Below are positions 28,501 to 40,500 of a DNA stretch of 64,000 bases, one piece after another (positions within the stretch are counted from its first letter, which is position 1; every line of letters starts with the position of its first letter). The DNA comes from Oasisia sp. SBJ-2009 (lineage: Eukaryota; Annelida; Polychaeta; Sabellida; Siboglinidae). The position numbers and the translations under genes are program-made. Location: the NCBI GenBank assembly GCA_964017155.1, contig OZ024861.1, positions 32,179,377-32,243,376 of the forward strand, in the 5' to 3' direction. The notes beneath the pieces were generated by a model that saw nothing but the letters and a program-made list of their open reading frames with translations, did not search any database and was not told the origin of the DNA.

Positions 28501-31500
28501 TTTGACTATCCCTCCAATAGGTGGGTACTTTGACTATCACTCCAACAGGTGGGTACTTTGACTATCACTCCAACAGGTGGGTACTTTGACTATCACTCCA
28601 ACAGGTGGGTACTTTGACTATCACTCCAACAGGTGGGTACTTTGACTATCACTCCAACAGGTGGGTACTTTGACTATCACTCCAACAGGTGGGTACTTTG
28701 ACTATCACTCCAACAGGTGGGTACTTTGACTATCACTCCAACAGGTGGGTACTTGGGCTATCACTCCAACAGGTGGGTACTTGGGCTATCACTCCAACAG
28801 GTGGGTACTTTGACTATCACTCCAATAGGTGGGTACTTTGACTATCACTCCAACAGGTGGGTACTTTGACTATCACTCCAATAGGTGGGTACTTTGACTA
28901 TCACTCCAACAGGTGGGTACTTTGACTATCACTCCAATAGGTGGGTACTTTGACTATCACTCCAACAGGTGGGTACTTTGACTATCACTCTAATAGGTGG
29001 GTACTTTGACTATCCCTCCAACCGTTGGGTACTTTGACTATCACTCCAACAGGTGGGTACTTTGACTATCACTCCAACAGGTGGGTACTTTGACTATCAC
29101 TCCAATAGGTGGGTACTTGGACTATCACTCCAATAGGTGGGTACTTTGACTATCACTCCAACAGTTGGGTACTTTGACTATCACTCCAACAGGTGGGTAC
29201 TTTGACTATCACTCCAATAGGTGGGTACTTGGACTATCACTCCAATAGGTGGGTACTTGGACTATCACCCCAACAGGTGGGTAATTGGGCTATCACTCCA
29301 ACAGGTGGGTACTTGGGCTAACATCACAACAGGTGGATACTTTGACTGTCACTCCATCACGTGGGTAACTTGGACTATCACCCCAACAGGTGGGTAACTT
29401 GGACTATCACCCCAACAGGTGGGTAATTGGGCTATCACTCCAATAGGTGGATACTTGGCACTAATACCACAACAGGTTAGTTGGGCTGTCACCCGACATA
29501 TGAATACTTGAGCTGTCACCCAAGAGGTGGGTACTTGGGCTATATCACTGCAATGTGGGCAGTGAAATTTTGCAAACATATTTCTGATTAGGTATAAATG
29601 TTAAGTTTCCACACAGTTAAAAATGGAAAACCAGAGCCAACTCACATGACACCAGTACATGACCAAGGCGCATAGCTAATGGGTTGGGTCGAAACATTGT
29701 ACGTTTCACAAATTATGCTCAAAGTAAGTGAATTTCTTACAAAAGGAAACATTGAAAAGTTGTCAGTGCACGTGTCATCCAATGTCGATGTCTACTGATC
29801 AGTTTGCCACAGAAAGGTAATACAAGAAATGTGTAGAGCTAGATAAAGAGGATTTCATACTATTAAGACCTGACCTTTCAGCCAGGTGGGACTGGTTCCT
29901 ACACTTGCAGTGCTTGTGTTTGTGTGTTGCAGGCAGCTACAGGTACAGGTTTGTTGAGTTGGGCACCTTCTACTACTGGAGTGGTCATATCAACTCCCTT
30001 AACTTGACAATGAGAGGTGTGGTACACGTGGTGAAGAAGAAGTCCTACACGGAATCACTCACCTACAAAGTTGGCACAATCGAGCCCAAATATGTGTCAT
30101 CTGGTGAGTTGTATGTTTCAATGCTGACTTATACAGTCTCTGTAGATACAGTTATGAGAATTGTAAATATCAAGATAAAGTTGATTGGGAGGCTAATTCT
30201 TAACCAATATGGTGTTCCAGGCACATGGTCTCTTCAACCAGTTAGGATTCCAAGACAGTAATGTATTAGAAGAAAATGTAAACATCAAGAGACAATTGCC
30301 AAATACTGTAATTATATATGGTGGTTGTTTTATTTCAGTTACTAATGTATGAAATACATAGCTTGTTAGGGTATTTGTGTTCCAGAAATAAATATATGTA
30401 ACCATATTGTTTCATGATAGCTGCAAACTGTTCTGTTGAACAACATACACAGTGTGTTCATCACAATAAAGTTTTGATGTGTGTAAATAAATTCCCCTTT
30501 CATTGACATGCTACTAGTTATTATGTTTATATGTGCTCCTTTTTGGAGGTAATAGTGATACCAACTTTTTAACATGGTAACAGTTTGTTGTGATAAAAGC
30601 ACACCACTACGATTATGTTGGCATCCCTAATTTGTCAAAGTCCACAGTAAGCAAACAAACACATGTGCTGTATGCTGCAGCAGCTGGAAGGAGAAAGAGA
30701 TCAGTTGATGGGTGTGCTGTCATCCCTGTCACAGAATGCACCGAGGCAGAGCCAAGTGACTTCCAGGTGTCATTCTTGACATGTCTCGCGTCTGAGATGA
30801 CATCTATCTCCCCTCACCTAGGCACTGCTCTCGACATAATCACCATCACTGGCTCTGGCTTTGAAGCAAGTCAAGACTGTACAGAAGTGTTGGTTGGTGG
30901 CAAACCTAGCCTCATCTCCAGTGTCTCAAAGACAAGCATTGAATGTAAGATTGACAACACGGCAGAACTTGAGATTGGCTTCAGATACGAGGTGACAGTG
31001 AACATCAAGAGCAATGGCTTCTCCCTGCCTGTCATCCCTGATGAGTTGCAGCGAAGGTTTGCTCTACTTCCCCATGTCTCGTCTGTCAGTCTGTCCAGTG
31101 GGTCTGTCGCCGGCGGCACTGAGCTCCAGATAATCGGGGGCGGGTTCATTGAGAGTGACACACAGGTGGTCATTGACGGGGCAGTGTGTGAAATCAAAAG
31201 CTTGAATTATACACTGCTCAAGTGTGTGACTGCCCGCCACACAGCTGGTGGTCCATACAACATCAGTGTCACTGTCAAGAGCATGGCTGCAGAATGTCCA
31301 TCCAATGACTGTTTGTTTGAGTACAGCGAAGACAAGACACCTCATGTCACCGCCGTCAAGCCAACAGAGGTGGCAGGTGACACAACAATCACCATCACAG
31401 GGTCAAACTTTGGTGACAAGACAGCTGTTGTTTCCGTTGGTGACATTGACCTTGTTGTGGAATCTACGACCGACACAAAGATCTTGGGCACTGTTGGTCA

Positions 31501-34500
31501 CATCCCTGTTGGTGACAACACCCTGCATGTGACCCTGCCAGAACGAGGTTTTCCGGTCGAAGAGTTCAAGGTCACTGGCAGTGCAGTCATCTCGAGTGTT
31601 TCCCCCACTGAGGGTAGTTTGGCTGGCAAGACGATGGTGACAATCGAGGGTAATGGGTTTGTTTCGAGTGACACTATGGTGAAGATTGACGGGAAGGATT
31701 GTGTGGTGAAGACAGTCAACCTGTCATCACTGACCTGTGAAATTCCTCCTCATGCTGCTGGTGCTGTCAATATCATTGTGACGTCAAACTCCATTGATTA
31801 TCCCAGCCAGTCATTCAGCTACACTGATGCAGCCACCCCAAAAGTCACTGGCATCAACCCAACTGAGGGATATGTTGGTGACACTATAACAATCACAGGG
31901 TCTGGCTTCAGTGACAGTGACAATGTGGTGACCGTGGGCGGTGTAGCATGTAACATCTCATCAAGTTCTACAACAGAGATTCAGTGTGCTGTGGACAAAC
32001 AGCTGGCTGGTCAGTATGGTGTTGCTGTCATGGTGCCGGTCAAGGGGGCAGCTTCTAGCACCTCACAGTTCACATACAAGATGACAGCGACCAGCATCAG
32101 TCCTACTGAGGGTGAGTAAATGGGTTCTTTCTACTTTGCTCAAGCTGACGTTACAAGTGGGAGAGTGTTTTTATAGCAAATATCTTAATTGTGTTCTGCA
32201 AATTTATCATAAATGGTAGAGTATATAATTCAGGGTTACTATTAAAATATTAATATAATTTATGTAAAAATATAATTGATGTGCTAACCATGTTTTAGTC
32301 TGAAAGTTATAATTATATGCATTGTCAATCTGTAGGAATAATGATAATCTAGCCATTTAGTAAACATTTCCTCCTTGTAGTGAAGTAAAGTATGTGTCTT
32401 ATACCACTACACACATGCAGTTGAATATATGTATATTTCTTGCTGAAGCCCGACTGATCCTCAACCTACTGACAGTTTGTTTTTCGTAATCTATTTTAGG
32501 AAGTTTTGCTGGTGGTCAGAGAATCACTGTGAATGGAACTGGCCTTTATGATGATGTCAGTGTCACTGTATGTGACATGGCTTGCCCTGTCAGCAGCAGC
32601 CCAGACACAACATCACTAGAGTGTGTCACACCTGTACATTCAGGTAAATATCATGACACTTAATTTTATTCATCAAGCAGACAGCACTGTCTTGCCGATA
32701 CAGCACAGCATGGTGATTGAATTTGTGTGTGCATTTTTTGATTGAAAAATTACTGCTTTTTGGTAAATTTGAAACCCTATCTGTCATCAGTGTGGGACAT
32801 AATCTTCACATACAAACCTGTCAGGCATAAAACATCTCACCTAATTCGCAATGGTGTAGACAGCTTGTGTAGATTTTATGTAAGAAACAATTCATTGTCA
32901 CGTACGATGACAAACTAATGTGATAAGTTATGCACTGACAGTGCTAGCCAACACACCAAATAGTGGGTAAAGACTGCTCCATTCTGTGTGTTTTATTCCA
33001 GGGACAGGCACGCAGGCTTGTGATGTGATTATCTCATATGGAACCCTCGCCCCCATCACCCTTACTGGTAGCTACACCTACAGTGAGGCAAAGACACCAA
33101 CTGTAACATCGGTGACACCAAAGGTTGGAGTGACATCTGGTGGAGACAATCTGACCATCACGGGAACAGACTTTGGGTGAGGGTTGGAATTGTTCTTTTA
33201 AAACGTTGTGATCTTCTGTATTAGTAGTTCCGACCAAAAATGTGATGGTGTTCTTGGGAACTCTATATTTTTTTGTATACAGATATCTTTTCGAAATAGT
33301 TGAAATTAAACCATCAATTTGGAGATGATAGTTGCATGACGCATGAACTTGGGTTGGAATATGTTCTTATCCACAGACGTTTTCTAAATTCAAGGCAAGA
33401 TGCTATTAGTGTAAATGCAGCCAACCTTATTTTGAACTGACATTCATCTAGATTATCCAGTTGAGAATACAATATGTTGTCATTGAACTAACAATATATT
33501 GTTCATCTGCTGTGTTGTCTTGTGCTGTCTGTCTTGATGCCATGTCAACTACTTAGGCCCACACCTCAAACAAAACACAAGAACATTCAATTACAGTCAC
33601 CAAATTCAACATCATACCTCTACTATACCTTTACTACCAATACTCCTATACTCCTGTAATATAATAAAAAATTACTGTCTTTTATCAATAAAAATTTACA
33701 AAAAATACACACAGCAAACTCCATAATTTTTTTTAAGTGGTGCCACTGTATGTCTTTTTTGCTACACCTCCATGTACAAATGCATATAAACACCTGGTGT
33801 AAATCTTGTCTAAAGTATCTTCAACCTAACCCTAAACCATCTTCCACATCAGAACAACAATATTCAGCGAACCATAAAGTTGTGCCACCTGCCTGAGTGT
33901 CCTGTGTAACTAATGTTTATATGCAAAAACGAGTGAATGGTTTGTTCATTTTGATCAATAAAAGAATATAATTTTATTTATTTTTATCATGCAACACATG
34001 TATAGTTGTAGCATAGATGTGTAGTAGATGCATGACGTGAAATTTGATGAGTGTAAGCGGCCATTTTCATGATTTTTTTAGGTAGACCTAAACTGCATAA
34101 TTCTTATAGCAAATGTAAAAAATAAGTCATACAACAATTGTTTTTGTTCTCGTCTTTCTCAGTGAGGCTGGCCTTGATATTTGTCCTTAATTTATTTCAC
34201 ACTGTCGACAAAGATTCAAACATTTCATTACAGCACGGATAAGACCGCCGTCTCTGTCATCATAGATAGCGCTGCATGTGTTGTCTCGACAGTGAGTGAT
34301 ACTTCGATTGAGTGTACAACTGGGAAGCATCTGACCAGTCTACAGGCCCTGGTTGATGTGTTTGTTGCAAGCCGTGGCAAGGCTAAGAATGTAAGTGGGA
34401 CTTGTGGAAAAGTGTAAATAGGTTCAGACATTGTGACTGAAAATGACATCTCGGTATATATTGGCACAGTTCCATTTTCTGAGGTGCAAATGACATTAAA

Positions 34501-37500
34501 CATTTACTAGGCATAACCGGTGCAAAGTTCTAGCTTAGTTGAGTCATTATTTCTGAAGTGATGTCTGCTGTGATTGTTTGACTGCTGTCGCTAAGTTTAG
34601 AGTAGAATGTGACAGGGCTGTTGGTCTACATTCATAAATACAAATGTTTGCTTTAACATAATATGTTACCAACTTAGCTAGGTAGTTGGTAAATGTAAGC
34701 ACAAAATCTAATGATGTTTAATTTTGTGACATTTTAGGGTTCCAGAATTTTAGGGTTCCTGTACGTGCGTATGTGTGTGCATGCGCGTGTATGTGCATGC
34801 ATGCATGTGTGCATATGCGCGTGCATGTATAATCTGTAATCCTGTTCTTTTTTGCTAAAATGTTGCTTTGGAGATCAAATACAAAACAATGATCTGCGAA
34901 CTGAACGGTTATCTTTGTGATGGCAGGACGCAGCCAAGTTTGAATACCTTGACGTCTGGTCATCTAAAGACACATGGGGAGGACTGGACCCACCTGAGGA
35001 GGGGTCACTTGTGGTCATTCCTGCAGGAAAAACTGTCATGTTGGATGTTGACACACCTGTCCTGAAGATGCTGCTCATACAAGGTAAAGCTTGATGGACT
35101 GCCAAAAGTTGGGTAACTTGTTAGAAAATATCTTTCTCCCTTTCATTCAAGTCAAAAATGCTCTCATGTTTGTTTGCTTACAAACTATGGCGTATTCCAA
35201 GAAATACCTGTTTCTCTATAGATAATAATTTTAATAATCAGAAAAGATTGATTAAAACCAACATGTTCAAACTAGCTAACTAACTTCAACTGAGCACCCC
35301 TGAGACTAGAAAATACACACACTGAAGCAGCTGTTGCTTGGAATGTGACAAGTCAAATGGTTTTGTTGTCAGGTGGTAAAGTGCTGTTTGAAGAGAAGAA
35401 TGTTGAGTTGAAGACAGAAAACATCCTGATAGTAGGAGGAGGCATCTTACAGGTAAACCCAACAGTCAGCTTCCTTAGCAGCTGGTAGATGCATCACTAC
35501 ATCAAGACTGATAATGATGTGTAGAATTTGTTTTTTTACACTGACAAACTAATTAAGTGTGTTACTGTTGAGCCAAACATTGTGTGGGGCTCTCAATTTA
35601 TAAAACAAATTACCTGCATCTTTTATTAAGGAGACCCGCGGGTCGAGAAATTAATAAAAATACGTTTTTCAGATCATGTCATTTTCACATGCATTGACAT
35701 CTTATAGAGCTCTGTGCAAGAGCATATTTCAATATTTGAAGAATAAATACCAATAAAAACATCATTTATAACATGCCCCTCGTTCTTCAAGAAGCACAAT
35801 CTAGCGTGGTAGCCATTTTTAAATGTCCGGGAATGACTAAAAAGAATGTTCGAGTCCAGAGACATGCCGCCTAGTAAATCCGCCATGTTTGTAACCGTCT
35901 TGTCCGGAAGTTTACGCGTAACCGGATGTGGTGTTCTGGGAGTTCTAGAATATAATTATATGCATCTATTGTGGGAAAATGAATGCGACCTCTACTGCCA
36001 TATAAGGATTTGTTACGCGATCCACGGCTCATTATAATATCGCGTAGATTTCTAATCCAATGAACGCGCGGGGCGCTCCAATGATCGCATCATCGCCCAA
36101 TCAGCGCCGTTTCCGGCAGCTGCAGGATGGGTTAGCAAATGGCGTCGACCGGGAAAAAGTTTACCACTCGACATGGATTTGGGCTCAAAAAGAGAAAGAG
36201 GAATAGAGGTGGAGCCGGCAGACCAACGACGACAGGTGTGTAAATATAAAATGCACAATCGTAGTGTAACAGATCTTAGTATATTGCTAAAAATAATGCG
36301 TAAATGGACTTTATGACCGACAGAGACCGTGGGCATGGCAACATGTAAACAACGCTGTCGTTAGTAACGCTTACGTTTAGGCTTTTCCCGCCTTTAGCAA
36401 AGTATCCAAGACCAAGGTGCGTGCCACTGGTAGTTTAGCACTAGATTTGGCAATAAATATCTAGTTGTTTACTGATAATAATATGTTTAATAATACATTT
36501 CATGATTCTCATTTTCATGATTTGTTATTTTGGAATATTTTTTATTTCAAAACTAAAACATTTTGGCATGGCTATTCAGCATTCCTAATTATGGCTGTAG
36601 CTTATACAACTAACCTAGATGGCTATAATTAAATATAATTTCATGGCTATTTGCTATAAACAGGCATAGTGGCAGTAGTAATTATATTTATTTTGTACAA
36701 GTTGTACAGTAAATCACGACAGTCACATAATACAATCAGCATTGCTAAAATGAGTTGTTTCATTGTTTCAGCAACAGATGAAGTGACACCCAACGATAGC
36801 TATCTGTCCCTCACTTCACTTCACTCCGCATCTGCCAGTCACCGCAAGATGGTATTGCTGTCACCTCCAGACAAACTAGTGGAGACTGCCTCAACTTCTG
36901 CACCACCAGACGACCACTTTGTGCTGCTTCACACCGCGAAGTTGAACCAACTTGTTGGTACACTTGCATGCCCGCAGTGCAGCGCTGAAGGAATTCATGT
37001 TGCAGAAACTGACGTGAAAGGCTATGCTGTGCAACTTTGCTTGATATGCGACACCTGTGGCACCGATCTGTCAAGTGTCTATTCATCGCCAAAGCTGCCG
37101 ACATGCGACAACCCTACTCGCCAGCCATATATGATCAACCACCTTGCAGTTCTTGCAGCACGTGAAGGTGGCATCAACCAGACAGGGCTGGTGAGGCTGA
37201 CAACGCTGATGAACATCAAGGGTGGTGTCCACCACAAAACTTTCAGCTCGATCTCCGACACGCTGAAACAGAAGATGTTTGGTACTGCGTCAGCTGCCAT
37301 GGTTGAGGCCCATGACACCGTACGACGTGTCTACCAAGAGATCCATGGACCTTGTGATGGACCACTGCACATTTCAGTGAGCTATGATGGCTCCTGGAAG
37401 ACCAGAGGCTTCAATTCTCTCTTTGGTGTTGGCTTCGTAATTGAAGTGGTGACGGGACTAGTCATAGACTATGTTGTGCGCTCCAAATACTGTGTGGAGT

Positions 37501-40500
37501 GTACACTAGTCGGAAGCAAGTTGGACGGCGAGGAGAAGGAGCAATGGCTGGAGATCCATGAGGGCCACTGTGATGTCAACCACACTGGCTCCAGTGGTTC
37601 GATGGAGGTGGAAGCTGCCAAGGTGATGTGGGCAAGGTCCATGGACTTGATGGGGGCCCAGCATACATCCATCCTCGGCGATGGTGATGCTGCAGTTATG
37701 TCCGCACTAAATACCATGAAACCGTATGGTGCTGACCCCATCCAGAAACATGAATGCATCAATCATATGTCTAAGAGGATGTACAAGGGACTTGAAAAGG
37801 TGGTGAAAGAGTCGGCAGGCAAGGGCAAGGGACAGGGCTTGAGTGGGAAAGGAAAGCTGACTGTCTCGAGAATGAAAGCCTGGTCGCAGTACTATAGGAA
37901 CGCGATTGTGAAACACGCCCCCGACGTCGATGCAACCCGTCATGCCATTTGGGCTATCCTTTTTCACAGTCTTTCGACCACTGACGACCCACACCATGCC
38001 CACTGCGACCTCGACTGGTGCTACTACCAGCAAGCCCTAGCCGAGGGAACCGACCCTGACGAGAAGAGGAAGCATGCTAAGCATGACAGCCCTCTCCCCA
38101 GGGATGCATCGGAGTGCCTCCTCCCTCTCTTTGAGCGCCTATCCGACCCTGCATTGCTGTCTCGGTGCATGTCACTCGGGACATCTAATGCAAACGAGTC
38201 CCTGCATGCAGTGGTTTGGAGGAGAGCCCACAAAGCAGTGTTCAGCTCAAGAACGACAGTGGAAATTGCAGTGGCCATGGGCGTGACTCAGTTCAACCAG
38301 GGATCTGAGATGTTGGTCAGCGCCACTCAGGCAGTCGCTCCACAAGCTGCAACAAGTTCACAGTTATTGAACCTGACAGTGAAACAGGACCTCACTCGCC
38401 TACGAAAGGCTGACATTGCAGTCAAAGAAGAAACCCGGTCAAGCAGGAAGAGGAAGGCCCTGCTAAAGGTGCAGATGCACGACAAACTGTGTGAGGAGGA
38501 GGGTCACCTGTATGACGCTGGTGCCTGGTAGTCGTGTCCGTGTCAGGCAGACACTTATAAACAAGGCTGACACAATAATAAAATGTTGTTCCTGTATGAA
38601 TCTGGTGCCTGGTAGTCATGTTCATTATGCAGACACCTATAAATGATTTAGTTAGTGATTATTATTTATTTCTAGGTGTGCTTTCAATATTATATGATAT
38701 GCTTTCGTTTTCTGTCATTTTCTCAAAATCACGTTTTTGAACATTTGTGAAATTTCAAATAATTATTCCCAAAAAACTATGAAAGATAGACATCTGATTT
38801 TTTCCCCATATGTTCACATGTTAGTGACACACACAATAAGACTCATTTGACCATGACAGTTGACTACTTGGGAGTTGTCAGATATGAAACACTACAGTTG
38901 ACCAACGTCCAAAAAACGTTATTTCTGAATAATCATTTTACAAGCATAGAACACATTAGATCTTTCAAGCTCAAACCACCTTATTGTATGGAGGGACATT
39001 CTAGCTAATGGATTTGAGCAGTTGCATGAGTCCACATGAAACCATTGACTCAGAATAATTTTTTTTTTTCACCCGTCTGTGTAATTTTAAAATGTCGGTT
39101 GCTATGGTAATACATATGCAAATGAGCTCAAATTGAATACGTATGCCAAATTTGGTTAAGATATATTGAGTTTTAACATAAATATGGCACATAGCTGTTT
39201 TCGAGTAGTTGGTACCCTTAAGAGTGAAATACTGAAATTGCTGATTTAGGGTAGGGCATGTTTTGAGTAAAACTTTAAAAAACATTTTTACTTGGAGACC
39301 TAACCTTAAACAAAAATAGAAAATCTGACCGCAAAGAAGAAACTATATTATTCCATCTGAAAGGTATAATGAATGTTGAAAAGAAAACAAATTGGCAGGT
39401 TGTTATAGACATAGTTATGCCTCCTACATCTGTGTTAGGACACACTGCTGTCAGTCACTGCTGGGGTCATCCATGTCGTGATAGTGACAGTGACATTCTC
39501 ATTATTGTAACTATGCATGGCTGACTACGTTACCCCGATTCAGATTGGCACGGAGGAGGAACCATTCCAGCACAAAGGAATCATCACCATGTATGGAGAA
39601 GTACGTTCAAAGGAACTGCCTGTGTATGGTGCCAAGACACTCGCTGTTCGCCATGGAACACTGGAACTTCATGGTAGGCATAGTAACATGATCTAAACAT
39701 TATTTCTCTCTGAAGGAATATGATGGAGTCTTCATGTTGCAACAATATATACACTAGCTCAACTGATCAATTATATATAATGGCCGGCTAGTATATTATA
39801 ACAACATAATGTGCACTTTGTAGTTACATAGTAGTTACGTATATTAAGTGTAACCAAAACAAATTATGAAACCGTTTCAGTTAAACAGTTCAAAGCATTT
39901 TATTGTGCATAGGTTTCCATAAATGATTAAGTTTAATTGTAAATATGTAATTGTTAGTATATCGGTAACTAGTGCTTGTGCTAGTGTGATAAATATATAG
40001 TCCTTGATACAGTTCTATCCTGTAAATGATACCAATTGAAATAGAACTACCAGTTTGAAAACATTGCTTTAGATCCAGTAACAAAGTAATCCAATGTATG
40101 TATGTATGTGTGTGTGACCACAGGTAGGCCGACACCTGTCACCTGGACGTTGTTAGCAGAGACAATTGCAGCCGGAGCCACAGAGATAAAGCTGCAGGTG
40201 CCAGTGACCTGGTCTGTTGGTGATGAGATCGTCATTGCATCCACTGGTGGACATATAAGCCAGAAGGAGAACGAAAAATGCACCATCGCATCTGTATCTA
40301 GTGACCAGATGACCTTGACATTGACCAAGGCACTTGAGTATGTCCATCTTGGTGAGACACAGACCTTTGACGGGGGTGTCACCTTGGAGACAAGGGCAGA
40401 GGTCGGACTGCTCACACACAATGTGGTTGTGCGAGGTTCTAATCTGAAGGACTGGAATGACAAGATCGAGGCCTGTCCAGATGGCTTTGATCCAGGTAAA

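Noticed and set aside
26830..29545. Regular direct repeats resembling a CRISPR array
   Set aside because: Units are contiguous 28-bp copies without unique spacers, in an animal intron; it is a minisatellite.
35630..39300. Terminal inverted repeats of the Mutator-like element
   Set aside because: The GGAGACC at 35630 and 39294 is in direct, not inverted, orientation and too short; no convincing pair or target duplication was found by eye.
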